A DNA stretch of 64,000 nt from contig CM057844.1 in assembly GCA_030068075.1 (NCBI GenBank), positions 4,216,001 through 4,280,000 of the forward strand, given 5' to 3'. Below are positions 1 to 12,086 of this stretch, piece by piece (the first letter of the stretch is position 1; each line of letters begins with the position of its first letter). Made by a program: the position numbers and the translations under genes. The stretch comes from Paguma larvata. Taxonomy: Eukaryota; Chordata; Mammalia; Carnivora; Viverridae. The notes below the pieces were generated by a model that saw nothing but the letters and a program-made list of their open reading frames with translations, was not told where the DNA came from and made no database searches.

Positions 1-575
1 AGCCTAAGTGTCCATTAACAGATGAATAGATAAGGAAAATTTGATATATATAGTTCAATATATAAACATATGTATATATACAATGGAATTTTATTCTGCC
101 ATAAGAAGGAAATCCTGCCATTTGCAACAACATGGATGGATTTTGAGGGCATTATGCTAAGTGAAATACTGCATGATCTCACTTATACATGAAGTCTAAA
201 ACAAACAAACAAGCAAAACCCAAACTCAGGTACAGAGAACAGATTGGTAGTTGCCAAGGGTAGGGAGCAAGGGGGAATGAACACAGGTGGCCGACAGGTA
301 CAAACTTCCAGTTACAAGATACAAAAATCCTGGAGGCGTAATTTATAGCATAGTGACTACAGTTAACAATACTGTTTCATATATTCTAGAGTTGATTAAG
401 AGATTAGATCTTAAAAGTTCTCATCACAAAAAAAAATGTGTGACTATGTGTGGTGATGTGGGTTAAGTAAACTTATTGTGGTAATCATTTCACAACATAT
501 ACATATATCAAAAAATTATGTTGTATACCCAAAACTAATACAATGTTTTCTGTCAAATATATCTAATTAAAAAAG
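1..575 (+). mobile_element. L1 3' end fragment (old)
   Basis: The segment reads as the end of L1 ORF2 and the 3'UTR in plus orientation. It holds the phrase for 'fill in from a small number of cells' common to L1 tails (AATGGAATTTTATTCTGCC, then ACATGGATGGATTTTGAGGG and ATTATGCTAAGTGAAATA), followed by the L1-type 3'UTR and an A-rich end near 570. It is cut by the left edge of the window and carries many substitutions, so it is an old copy. The subfamily is not resolved. Confidence 0.75.
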
Positions 576-1897
576 AATCCAGCTTTTTCTACATAATATT
601 CTCCAACAATGACAAAATAACAACAAAGACGATAAATGTAATTGATAAATCTAATTTTGTACTAGGAACTGTAAGTTGGAGTGAGGCATCAGTACAGAGA
701 TCAAGAGGGCTGGAGTGGCCACAAAGTCTTTATGGAAGAGAGAATTTAAGCTGGGCCATGATGTGTGAATGGTTATGTGGATTGTTGGGAGGCAGAACTA
801 TCCTTGGAATATCCACAGGATAATAAGACTGGCCTGACTAGATCCCAAGATGTATTCTGGAAGTAGGATGGTTAGGAAATAGTCATCTACAGAGAGATAT
901 TGCTCATGCTATAAGAACAATGGATTTCTTGAATGTAAAGCCTGGGAATCCAGTCCTTCTTTGAAAGATTGGCTTTTTACTTCCCTTTACCCATGAGATG
1001 AACAGAGATATGAGCTGGTGGTAAGATGTCTGGTAAACTGCAAGTGAAGTGGCAGAGCTTAATTGCACTCTTCCTCTCCCTGCTGAATATTCAGAAAAAG
1101 AGGTGGCAGCAACCACCTTGAGATCCACCCAACAAAGTTTGAGATCTGCTAATCAGAATATCAAGGACTGAGTTTCATACACAGTTTTTTAGTTGTGAGA
1201 GGCAGGAAGAGGAAGGAGAGTCAGTACAGGAATCACAGAATGAGCATGAAGTCAAAGGGGAAACAGTACCAGAAACTAAGGAAGTTTTCCAAAAAGGCAA
1301 GACGGTCAGCAGCATCAGCTATAACATGGAAGTCAAAGAAAGGGTACTGGATAAAATCTGTTGGATTTGACATAAAGTTTTGGTGGCCAGGTTTTGTTTT
1401 GCCGATTATGCCCCTCCCTCCAGTTGGAAGTTGTTCTCTATCCTCCTCTCAAACACACACATATCTTGAACCTGAGAGTTTTTGTGGTAGTTGCCTATCA
1501 TAGAGCCAAAGTGGACAAGCACTCTAAGCCGATGTTAGAATTAAAGTAGAAATGACTCAAAAAGGAACCACAGAATAGGAGGCCCAGAACGATTACTGGC
1601 CATTTCTTGCCACATAGAGGAAACTGGTCTGCAGTAAGAGAAACACTACCAACATGCAGAGAGATATCAGGAAATGAGTGTGCTAGTGACACTTAAGTTT
1701 CTGGTTCCATTTCTGACACTTGGTTGCATGTCTATCCTTCTCTAGTCTATGAAACCAACTCCAGTATCATTCAAATAAATCTCCCTCTTCATATAAGCTA
1801 CTTCAAGGTAGGTTCCTGTAATCTGTACCCAAAAATAGTTGTGAATAATACAATATGGGTTTAAATGCAAATTAGTGGCATGAATTTCAACACGGGG
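576..1897. other. Intergenic, no gene seen
   Basis: No exon, RNA gene or clear young repeat is visible. Parts of about 690-1200 faintly resemble the antisense of the same ancient L2-like repeat seen at 2310-3195. An open frame at 1195-1503 is lysine- and arginine-rich but resembles nothing I know and has no supporting features. Confidence 0.4.
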
Positions 1898-1909
1898 CTG
1901 TGTATTTTT

Positions 1910-2124
1910 CTTTAATTTTTTTAATGTTTATTTATTTTTGAGACAGGGAGAGACAGAGCATGAGTGGGGGAGGAGCAGAGAGAGAGGGAGACACAGAATG
2001 TGAAGCAGGCTCCAGGCTCTGAGCTGTCAGCACAGAGCCCGACGCGGGGCTCGAACTCACAGACCGCGAGATCATGACCTGAGCCGAAGTCGGACGCTCA
2101 ACCGACTGAGCCACCCAGGTTCCC
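1910..2124 (-). mobile_element. CAN-SINE (felid type), full length
   Basis: Minus-strand copy: the T-rich tail lies at the left and the tRNA-like head (reads as GGGGAACCTGGGTGGCTCAG on the minus strand) ends at 2124. A perfect 12-bp target-site duplication, CTGTGTATTTTT, flanks it at 1898-1909 and 2125-2136. The intact duplication suggests a fairly recent insertion. Confidence 0.95.
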
Positions 2125-2309
2125 CTGTGTATTTTTTTTTAAACTAAGTTGACAGGTCTACAATTGCTAATGGTGGATAATGGAGACAGCTTCGTATGTG
2201 GTGACGCTTAGGTTCCTAGGCCAATTTATTCCACCCTTTGAATATGTTTTAAATTTGTTCTCCATTTCCATGTCTGCCTCAGTTCAAGACTTCATATATT
2301 TTTATAATG

Positions 2310-3195
2310 GTCTCCTAACTGGATGCCCTACCTCCAGCACTAGTATTCCTAAATTCATTCTTGATACTAACGCCAGTATGACTTTCCAAAGCATAAATCA
2401 GTCTTGTTGTTCCCTATGGATACAGTCCAATCTATTTAGCCTGGTATATAAGGCTCTTCATGGTTTGGCTCCTGCTGACCTTTCCAGTCCCATCTCCCAC
2501 TAATTGCCAATTTGTATCTTATACTCCAGTCACATGCAGTCACTTGGCATTCTCTGAACACACCATGCTTCCTTGGGACTTGGCACGTGGTAGACATTCA
2601 ATAAGTGTTCATTGACTTAAAATGTCTCTTCAAACATGCCCTTCTGCCTGGAGTACCATTTCCACCTTGTAACTCCCTGACCTATAAATCTCATCCCATA
2701 CATCACTTCAGCCAGGTCATCTTCCTTGATTTTCCACAACACTTTTCCTCTCCTCAGACTGAGTTAGGGGCTCCTCCTTTGTAATTTCATAGTCCCTTAT
2801 GCATAACTATGATAGCACTTTTTTTTTAATGTTTATTTTTGAGAGACATAGAGACAGAGCGTGAGCAGGGGAAGGGCAGAGAGAGAGGGAGACACAGAAT
2901 CCGAAGCAGGCTCCAGGCTCCGAGACACCAGCACAGAGCCCGACGTGGGGCTCGAACTCACAGACTGCGAGATATGACCTGAGCTGAAGTCGGAGGCTCA
3001 ACCGACTGAGCCACCCAGGCGCCCCTAAAAAATAAGTTGTAAACGTTGCTCACTTATCACTCTCTCTCCTTCCCTCTTCCCTGCCCCTACCAGAGGACTT
3101 CATTGAGGACAATGCCTGTCCTGTCATCTTCTTTGTATCTATAGTTGGCATGTGGTGGGCAATTCACAAATATTTATTGGATAAGGGACTGAGTG
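2310..3195 (+). mobile_element. Ancient L2-like repeat, interrupted by a SINE
   Basis: The two parts (2310-2819 and 3026-3195) together follow a well-known ancient dispersed consensus: TCTCCTAACTGG..., AAGGCTCTTCATGGTTTGGC, CTGCCTGGAGTACC, then a tail like GCACATAGTAGGTGCTCAATAAATATTTGTTGAA, here seen as GTGGGCAATTCACAAATATT. A CAN-SINE splits it at 2820-3025. I call it L2-like from memory; the exact family needs a repeat library. The open frame at 2180-2503 is a by-product. Confidence 0.55.
2820..3025 (-). mobile_element. CAN-SINE (felid type)
   Basis: Minus-strand copy inserted in the L2-like repeat. The tRNA-like head ends at 3025 (GGCGCCTGGGTGGCTCAG on the minus strand) and the tail is a T-run at 2820-2827. 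It is close to the felid consensus, with a one-base loss in the GATATGACC box. Confidence 0.93.
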
Positions 3196-4385
3196 CATAA
3201 AGCACATATTCATGTACGTGTGTAAAAGGGCTAAAAGCCATTCCATCTCTAGACAAAGATTCTGTAGTTGTTAGTTTAGCAGCCAAACAATACTGGAATA
3301 AACTTATTTGCAAAACATCATTCTAGTTACAGAGGTGTCCTTTAGTAGTATACCATTTGTTGTACTGTAGAGCCCCCCCTTCTAGGGTTTTTTAAACATA
3401 ATCTTCAAGATGTTTCTACTTTGACATAGAACTATCCAAAGGCAAATTATCTGCATAAGAAACTTTTCTGTTTGGTTGATTCCAGAATTATCCAGATAAT
3501 TCTCTGGAAGAGAAAGGTACTTCCTTTGTGCCTGAAGATTCGTGTTTTCCCAAAAGAGAAGATAATATTATTCAACACTTTGGCTGTAAAATCATGGAAA
3601 AGAGAGATTAATAAGTGAAGGGGAGGTGCCAGAGGGTGGTGACACTCAGTCCTCAAAGGAATAAATCTTTACACAAGTCCAGATCTATTTCTATACTAAC
3701 GTTACTTCTCAGTTATCTCTTTTGACATATTGTGGGTTTCCAACCGCTGCAATAAAACATAGTATATTAAGAAATATGTCCTTTTGTTGTTCTCAGAAAA
3801 AAAGCAGAGCAAAAGAAAGTAATAAAATAAGGCAAACATTTTATGAAACTGATAGGTGATTCCATCTGTTAAACACATTTAAGCTAACCTTCACATTTTT
3901 ACAGATGATAAAATTGAGTTCAGAATAGTCAAGTAAAGTTTGCAACCAAATTTTACAGTTTAGATTACAGTAGGATTTAACTGAAGTCTAATTCTAAAGC
4001 ATAACTGTTTTGTATTATGCCATATTCCCCTCAAAGTAACAAGGAGAAAAATGCAAATTAAATATTAGAGTTGTAAGCTAAAATTTTAAGCTTGAATACT
4101 TATTTAAGAGCAGTTATCTCTGGATGTATTTCAGGGGACATTCCCCTTCACACTTTATATATTTCTTGGCTAATTTTATTGTTTTTAAATGAACTGTAGT
4201 ACTTTAGTAAAAAGGAGAACAATAAAGAGATTACTAAATTATGTGTGTAAAACCGAACTAGACTGGAAAAAAAAAATTTAATGATTATCTAGTGATGGTG
4301 AGAGATGCAGGGAGAAAAGGGTACACCATACACTGCTGATACGTAAACTGAGATGACCTTTTGGAGACAAATTTCTTTCTTTTAA
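3196..4385. other. Intergenic, nothing recognisable
   Basis: AT-rich single-copy-looking DNA without splice-supported open frames, RNA genes or clear repeats. A short stretch near 3880-3960 has weak MIR-like character (CAGATGATAAAATTGAG) that I do not annotate separately. Confidence 0.4.
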
Positions 4386-4596
4386 AAACATTTTTTTAAT
4401 GCTTAGTTTTGAGAGAGAGACAGTCAGAGCATGAGTAGGGGAAGGGCAGAGAGAGAGGGAGACACAGAATCCGAAGCAGGCTCCAGGTTCTGAGCTGTCA
4501 GCACAGAGCCTGATGCAGGCCTTGAACCCACGAAACATGAGATCATGACATGCACTGAAGTCGGATGCTTAACTGAGTGAGCCACCCAGGTGCCCC
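4386..4596 (-). mobile_element. CAN-SINE (felid type)
   Basis: Minus-strand copy with the tRNA-like head ending GGGGCACCTGGGTGGCTCAC (minus strand) at 4596 and an A/T-rich tail near 4386. It has more substitutions than the copies at 1910 and 2820. Confidence 0.92.
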
Positions 4597-4816
4597 TAGA
4601 GGGTAATTTCAACATCTACCATAAATGGATAGGGTATTATTAGCCTTATCCCCTCCTTATAAATGGGCTATATTCTAAAAAGCTCATTAGTAAGTCAACT
4701 TATAATAACTTACCTCTGATCCAGTTTCACTTCTAGAAATCTAGTCTGCAGAAATATTTGTACCAGTACCCGAAGATCTGCATGTGTGTTCACTGCAGCA
4801 CTGCTTATAATAGAAA

Positions 4817-4878
4817 GGGGTGGGGAGAGAAGAGAGGAGGAGGAGGAGAGGGAACAGAGAGAGGAGAGGAAAGAAGAG
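4817..4878 (+). repeat. Purine-rich (GA/GGA) tract
   Basis: About 60 bases are almost purely A and G (repeated GAGGAGGAGG and AGAGAGGAG units). This is a low-complexity tract with potential for triplex-like structure. The minus-strand open frames here encode only serine and leucine runs and are not genes. The flanks 4597-4816 and 4879-6050 hold nothing recognisable. Confidence 0.8.
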
Positions 4879-6054
4879 CCTAAACTCATTAACAGGGGCT
4901 GATGCAATGTATAGTAAAACCATATCATAGAATATGTGATCATATGAACATCGACATGCAATGCCATAAAAGCATATATTTGTACTGACAAGGAACGTAT
5001 GTATAGGTACTGATGTGGAAAGTGAAATAAAATATAATTAAATGAAGAAAGGAAATGAATATATATGTGATAATACCATTATATCTTTTCAAAGTGTGAA
5101 CATAAGGTCTAGATACATAAATAAATATGTACATATGTTCAGTAGTGTAAAATTACAAAGATTTAGTGACCAAAAACTCAGTAATTTTTATGTTGGTTAT
5201 TGAAAGGACATTTGTATACTCTGGGTTAAATAAGATATACTTTTATTCAATCTCACCTGTTTGATTTTACTTTGTTTAATGTAGCTATTAGAATGTTTAA
5301 AATTATATATGTGGCTCACATTGTATCTCTATTGGACAGAATTGCTCTATATACATACAGATTATTTTCCATTTGTTTTGCAGCAAGCTTCTATTTGTTA
5401 CTTTAATAATTTTAATACTAAGCTGATATCAATAATGCCTATAATTTGCAAATCAAATATTTATAATTCACTATAACTTGAAAAATTATATTGTTAACTT
5501 TTCTAAGGAAATTATTTTATTCTGTAGTAAGCATAGGAAAGAAACACCTTTTATCACTGCTCTATTACTATCCCTAGTTATAGCCACTTAAAGCTTCCAA
5601 ACTTTCTGCTCTCCTTATAGAGAAAATGTATACAAAACAAACATTGAGTTGAACAGTAAGTTTGTAAACTTTCTCTAGTTATCCATCAAAATAGTATGCA
5701 ATGTAAGAATAGTCTAATTAACAATAGCTACTCAAACACTGCATAAATTCTGATCCATCAACCTTGTACTGCAGGAAAGCAGTATAAACCATTTTCTTTG
5801 AGATCTCTTTCCCCACTCCTTTTCAAAATATTTTTCATTTGAATTCACTGCCAATGTCAATCACATTTTAAGTTCTCTTCTATTGTAACTATTACATGAA
5901 ATAAACACCTAAAGTTCATGAATGTGCCTAGCACACTGGCAAGAGATTAATAAACGTTAGAGAGTTTTAGTATATTAGCCTTATCCCCACCCTACAAATG
6001 GGCTATACGCTAAAGAATTCATTTGTAAGCCAATTGTTTAGAACTTGACATGTA

Positions 6055-6440
6055 TTTTTATACATACACATACATACAAACATATATATACTCATACATA
6101 CAAACACATATATACTCACATGTACATGAACATACACATATGTTCTACACATACACTTCCATGTATACTCACATGCACATGAACATATACGTGTTCTGTA
6201 CACACAAACACGAACACATATGTTCCATACATGCAAACACATACATACACATATGTTCAGTACATACAAACATTTCCATATATTCTCACATGTACATGAA
6301 CGTGCACATATGTTCCATGCATGCAACCGCATACAAACACATATATACTCACATGTACATGAACATACACATATGTTCCATTCACACAAACATATACAAA
6401 CACATATATATACTCACATGTATATGAACATACACATATT
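6055..6440 (+). repeat. Degenerate CA/TA-rich minisatellite
   Basis: A motif like CTCACATGTACATGAACATA recurs near 6114, 6168, 6291, 6349 and 6413. Spacings are about 54, 123, 57 and 64 bases, so the unit is roughly 55-65 bases with one unit less conserved. Between copies lie ACACATATGTTC and ACAAACACATATATA blocks. Open frames on both strands through the array (6050-6427 plus, 6003-6389 minus) are products of the repeat, not proteins. Confidence 0.85.
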
Positions 6441-6504
6441 TACATATAACTTAAAATAATAAAGTAATACATAATGTACATATAATTTAAAAGTACTGTT
6501 TCAA

Positions 6505-6712
6505 GGGGAGCCTGGGTGGCTCAGCTGGTTAAGCTGCCAACTACGGATCAGGTCATGATCTCACAGTTTGTGGGTTCAAGCCCTGCATCTGGCTCTGTGC
6601 TGACAGCTCAGAACCTGGATCCTGCTTTGGATTCTGTGTCTCCCTCTCTTGTGCTCTCTTGTGCTCTCTCCCCAACTTGTGCTCTGTCTCTGTCTCTCTC
6701 TTCCCAATTTTC
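6505..6712 (+). mobile_element. CAN-SINE (felid type)
   Basis: Plus-strand copy starting GGGGAGCCTGGGTGGCTCAG at 6505 and running through GTGCTGACAGCTCAGAACC into a CT-rich stretch. Its 3' CT-rich part is expanded with TTGTGCTCTC repeats and the A-rich tail is short. Confidence 0.92.
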
Positions 6713-8500
6713 TAAAGCACTCAGGATACTCTTAAGCATATAGCAATCACTTGACAAATTATTGGTTAATACAGTTGTGTGTGTTCATTCCAGATATTTT
6801 TGTTCTGGGGGTTTTTTTTCTATGAAATGGAGAAAACATAAGATAATATCATAATAATATATCTTCTTATATTTAGATGGTTTTATATGAAAAGGCTAGA
6901 CATAAATTGGCATGAAAAGACTGAAGGAGGTATGATTCATGTAAATCACAGTAACTGAGCCTCAGGATAAGAACTTACTAATACCAAACTGTTGAACACT
7001 GTGGTGGCTTTTAGGAGGTCTTCTTTGAAAAGTATGGAATTCATTCCTGGAATATAAGAAGGTTGCTTATCTGGGCCATAATTATTTTGCTCCCACCCTT
7101 CAGAGTTACCTTAATTAAACTGATTGGTGTTGCAGGCTCAAATTTTTAGGAATGGCCACTATAACGAGCCAACCTTAGGGAATAATAATAACTCAGTCTG
7201 CTACAGAACTATTAAGTACTTTATGCTTCCTATGTGAACCCCCCATCCCATGAGGAATTTGTAAGTGAAGTGTTAGAGGAATCAGGGGTGTTTCTCCCTA
7301 AAAAGAAAAAGAGTGGACACAGGCTTTTTGAATTGACTATTAGGAAGCTTAGAGACAAGTGGGAAGTTCAACTGTAGGAACATAGTAGGGTTCATGGCCT
7401 GTATACTTGTTTTTTTCACCTAGATGTTAACTTCCTACTCTTATAGGATCTTTATTTATCAGGTTCAGATTCTCACTAAATGTTAAAAGTACACAAATCT
7501 GTTTATTTATAAACTGCCTCATATCCTTTATGAATCAATGTAAGGAAAGAATAAATGTATAATTAAGCTTTTCTCTTTCGCATCATATAATTAATTCCTC
7601 CTGAGTCTCTATGTCAAAATATCTATGTGAGAGAACCACAACTTAACTACTTGAAGACATAGAAATATGGCAATTTATATGTGGAAAAAAAGCTAAGGAC
7701 TATTCATGATTAGACTTTGAATATGAAAAGTGTTTTTAATTTTTGTATTTACATATATTCATTTATTGCCTGGAAGAAAAGGCAATCCCATATGGAATAC
7801 TGAATATACAGAACATTCTCCGTTTCCCCCTTTTGAAATAGCTGTAGAATAGACACTCCAATTTGTTCATTTAAGATCCATGACCAAATAATCTCTTTTT
7901 CCCACATAAATATTATTTTTCATGAGCAGAGCACTTATACTACACTTATACCTACTAAACCATGGTTTTATGTGAAAATAATTTCAGAGGGCACTGGAAA
8001 CCCCAGGTTTCTTTTCGATCCTCCAGTGTCTTTAGAAAGCAATTCCTAAACCACCATTTCCATCACCCTTTTAATCTCCGTAAATTGTTCATAAGAGCAG
8101 CATCAAGCAGTCTGCCATCAATTATGTTCACAATGGTAGCTCAATCATATATGTACTACCACTGATTATTTTAAAGAAATCTTACATTTAAGAGAATTAA
8201 CTCTAGAAAAAATCACCGCACATACCAGACAACTTATAGAAAAATAAAATGTCATATGTGAAAGTTTTTACTCAGATCTTTCAGAATACTTTATAACAGT
8301 AAGTACATAAACACAAACAATGTGTTGTGCCATGCACAACATTCAGCCTCAATATACTCTTCACAGTTCAAGATTTATTTATCCCATTAAAAAGTGAACT
8401 TTAAACAGTTACAAGTTCAATTTTAAACTTCCTTTCTTTTTACTGTGTAATTAAAAAAAAATCTTTCAGCCATTGAAGTTTGCCATTTATTCTTATGGTT
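6713..8500. other. Intergenic, nothing recognisable
   Basis: AT-rich DNA with no recognisable gene, RNA or mobile element. Only short open frames occur (for example 7962-8165), without splice or codon-usage support. Confidence 0.4.
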
Positions 8501-8511
8501 AAGTTAGTTTT

Positions 8512-8723
8512 TTTTTTAATTATTTTTTGATGTTTATTCATTTTTGACAGAGAGACAGAGAATGAGTCGTAGAAGGGCAGAGAGGGAGACATAGAATGCG
8601 AAGCAGGCTCCAGGCTCTGAGCTGTCAGCACAGAGTCCTATGCGGGGCTCCAACTTGTGAACTGTGAGATCATGACATGAGCTGAAGTTGGAAGCTCAAC
8701 CAACTAAGGCTCCCAGGCGCCCC
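8512..8723 (-). mobile_element. CAN-SINE (felid type), with target-site duplication
   Basis: Minus-strand copy with its head at 8723 and T-rich tail at 8512. It is flanked by AAGTTAGTTTT at 8501-8511 and 8724-8734. Confidence 0.94.
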
Positions 8724-8734
8724 AAGTTAGTTTT

Positions 8735-10762
8735 GTTTTTTAAACTTTTTTTTTTGCATATATATGCTTTTTATTTTGGAAGCGATGTGGAGTAATCTGT
8801 TTTTTCTATTAGATAATTATATATTATACCACATACCAGTAAGTTGCTTTCATTCGAACTGGTACTCGTTTTCTCAAGCAATTCTTATTTGGCATTTTTC
8901 ACCAAATTCCAATAGTTTGTAGCTTGTAGCTCTTTTGTAAAACTTCTATTATTTCTAGGTTCTGTCTGAAACCAATCTGAATCACCTTTGCAGTATTACC
9001 TGTTGTCATTCCCTGTGTGTTAAATCAAACTACATTTTAAATTTAGTGCTGTACTTCATTTTCCAGAACTTAATAAATACTGGGTTTACTGAAGAGTCAG
9101 ATTCCATTATTTGCTTACTTCACAAACTTTATCACTCAGTTCTCTTCATGGCATTCAATGCCTGGATAAAGTAGATTAATAAAATTATTATATTTTTAAA
9201 GCAAATTACTGAACCAATAATTAAGTTGTTTAAAATCTACCCAAATTCATATTGATTTATGAGGCGAACACTAGCCTAACATGCAGATATATAAAACTAT
9301 CTGTCAAACAGCTCATCATTAGCAGGACAAGAAAAAACAGGACAAAATTGGGCAAATTATTCTCAAATTACATTACTGTCATAGTTACTTCTTCTAAAAT
9401 GTATTTTGTGAAATGCTATTAACGAATGCAACAAATAATACATTTACTAAAATGTCAAAAGTTGGAATTTCTCCTTTAAGTGATGGCAACAATAACCCAA
9501 TTACCTGACTTACGGGTAAAGACTGATACCTTCCTTTATAATTACAATTCAATTTGTAAATGTAAGGTGATATACATCTTTAATAGGACTTGCTGTAAGA
9601 GATTTTACATTAAATTCAGTAAGCTCTTTAGATAAGGAAGAATTGAGAGCATAGTACATATTTTTAAAAAAGGTATATATTCATTAATGAGGTATGTGTA
9701 GAGATAGGGCTAAATCTGTAGAATGACTAGCTCCTCCCACAAAATAATAAATAGAAATATGGTTTTGTCTAAAATTCAAAGGATTCTTTTTTCCTATAAA
9801 AAAGCTATTTTAATGACATTCCAAAACATATAAAAATATGTCAAAGATATTGTTCAAGAGAAATTCTATTATATTCTAAAAGATCTTAAACATTCTATGT
9901 AAGCAAGATACACGAGTAAAGTTCTTATTCAGAAATAAAAAATATATTTCAATATTGCCATCATTTCCCCAATCTAGTATTTTATTACTTACTCTAAAAT
10001 ATTTTTTTAAGCACACAAAAATTCAAATTTCTAGCTCAAGCTCAAAATCCTACAGTTAAAGAGTTATGACATACTATTCAATTTTCATGTATTTACGTCC
10101 CTGGGTAGTCTAATGTTATTCTCTACTGTCACTATAAAACCTTGTTGTACAGCTTGACCCTAGAAAGAGAGGCTTCTGTTTTTGTTTTTTTAGGAATCAT
10201 TTAATTGAACCTCCTTATTATGATGATTTCAACAGCAGTGTCTTTAACACCTATCATTTGTCCTCACATTTTATTAATAATCATCTTAATTTAAAATATA
10301 TTCGTTGGTCAGAAACTATTTTCAATCAAAAATATTTGAATCTCAAAGAGTAATTCAAGATTTTTTCAATCGCAGAGTGTGCATTTGGTGAAGCAAATAT
10401 AAACAGGTGACTGTAGGGATGAGGTGAGAGGTGTCAAGTTCTCTGGTCTCTTCCTCTTGTTCTCCCAGAAAAAGATTACCATTTCTCCTCAGCCCTAGTC
10501 CCTAGCTGCATTTCAGTGTACCATGGAGAGACTGAGGATTCAGAGATGGAAACACGGCAGGCAGGTGTGCAGGTACTGTGAAAAATCCTACCTCTGCTGT
10601 ACTCCAATGGGAAAGGGAGAGAGAAGCAACAAAGTTGCATAAATCTAAGTGTAAAATTATCATAAGAGATTCAAAATAATTGAAATGAACATTTAAAACA
10701 AAAGATTTTTATGATTAAAAAGAAATGAGAACAAAATTTCAGAAATTGAAGAAATGAGCACT
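8735..10762. other. Intergenic, nothing recognisable
   Basis: Two kilobases of AT-rich DNA with no gene or repeat that I can name. There are no open frames of useful size on either strand. Confidence 0.4.
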
Positions 10763-10873
10763 TTTTCAAGATTTTATTTTTAAGTAATCTCTACACCCAA
10801 CATGGGGCTCAAACTTACAACCCTGAGATCAAGAATCCCATGTTCCACTGACTGAGCCAGCCAGGTACATCAG
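10763..10873 (-). mobile_element. Short, older CAN-SINE
   Basis: On the minus strand it reads from a diverged head (GTACCTGGCTGGCTCAGTCA) through GATTCTTGATCTCAGGGTTG to an A-rich tail (AAAATAAAATCTTG). It lacks the felid-specific middle and CT-rich part, so it looks like an older carnivoran SINE subfamily. Confidence 0.8.
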
Positions 10874-11850
10874 AAAAAATTTTTTCATAATTTTTTAAAA
10901 CTTTTATGTTTTGTTTTGTTTATGAAACTTGTCTTATTTCCTCTTTATAACCTCAAATTTTGCTACAAAGTACTATCCTGGCATGTTTATTTTATTCCTC
11001 CCCAACTGCAAGGATGGTATCTTAAAGTTACCTCCACAAAATAGGGATTTTATTAGCCATACTATTTCACAATTATTTTAAACTAATCAGAAATGAGGCA
11101 AATGTCTCATTTCTAAGAATCAGTTATCTTCTTGAATGTCGAGCAAAAGTTATATTTTCAAACACAGTCTGTCTTTATAAGGAAACTTAGGACACATTAG
11201 AAATCTATTTGCTAGACAGAAAAGCAACAACCTAGAAAAAACACATTTCCCTTTAAGTACTGGATGGATATGTCAGACGGTTTCTCAACATCTCTCAGGC
11301 CCCTTTCTCTGAGCTTCTGACAAGAGCAAATCCCAAATTTGGAAAAGGCTTCTACTTCAGAATTTGTTTCTGTTTTTGCCAAATATCTTTGGCCCTAAGG
11401 GTAACAGACACATCAGAGATTTTCAACAAATGCCACAGTTTTGTCAAGAAGCCAAGAGATCTGAAACTTTTTGTCTAGAAAATATTCTATCTCTGCCACA
11501 ACCCATGTATTAAGTTACCAGTGCTAAGTGGGATGTGTAAAATTACAAAAACATAAACTACGCAAAAGACAAGGTACCAAACCATACAGAACATGCTACC
11601 TCTGGTGTGTAAAATGGTTTTATAGTTCCAATTGTACAGACTATCCCAAGAGAAACAGGTAACAGTGCATCTGAAAAGAGAAAGTGAGAGGCTGGAGGAG
11701 AGGAGTAGGAGGGAGGCCCACCTCTTTCCACTGTATTCCCTTTGGTGGTATTTGCTTCCCTCCCCCCTCCCCCGAGTGCCAGCATTATTTTTTAGGAAAG
11801 AAAAATCCTCCTACCCCCCAAAAAAGCATTCCTTAAAAATACATTTCCTG

Positions 11851-12070
11851 GGGCACCTGGGTGGCTCAGTCAGTTGGGCTGCCGACTTTGGCTCAGGTCA
11901 GATCTCACAGTTTGTGGGTTCAGGCCCCGCGTCGGGCTCTGTGCTGACAACTCAGAGCCTGGAGCCTGCTTCCGATTCCGTGTCTCCCTCTCTGTCTGCC
12001 CCTTCCCCCGCTTGCTCTCTGTCTCTCAAAAATAAATAAATGTTAAAAAAAAATGTTAAAAATTAAAAAA
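11851..12070 (+). mobile_element. CAN-SINE (felid type), full length
   Basis: Plus-strand copy starting GGGCACCTGGGTGGCTCAG, with the full body and an A-rich tail (AAATAAATAAATGTT then A-runs). It is flanked by a perfect 16-bp duplication, AAAAATACATTTCCTG, at 11835-11850 and 12071-12086. The open frame at 11632-12039 is read-through of this element. Confidence 0.96.
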
Positions 12071-12086
12071 AAAAATACATTTCCTG

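Noticed and set aside
1910..2124. tRNA genes in SINE heads
   Set aside because: The lysine-tRNA-like heads have lost cloverleaf pairing and are followed by SINE bodies; none is a functional tRNA gene.
6003..6427. CRISPR-like array or secreted Cys-rich protein
   Set aside because: The repeats are degenerate, have no unique equal-length spacers, and sit in a mammalian genome; the frames come from the minisatellite unit.
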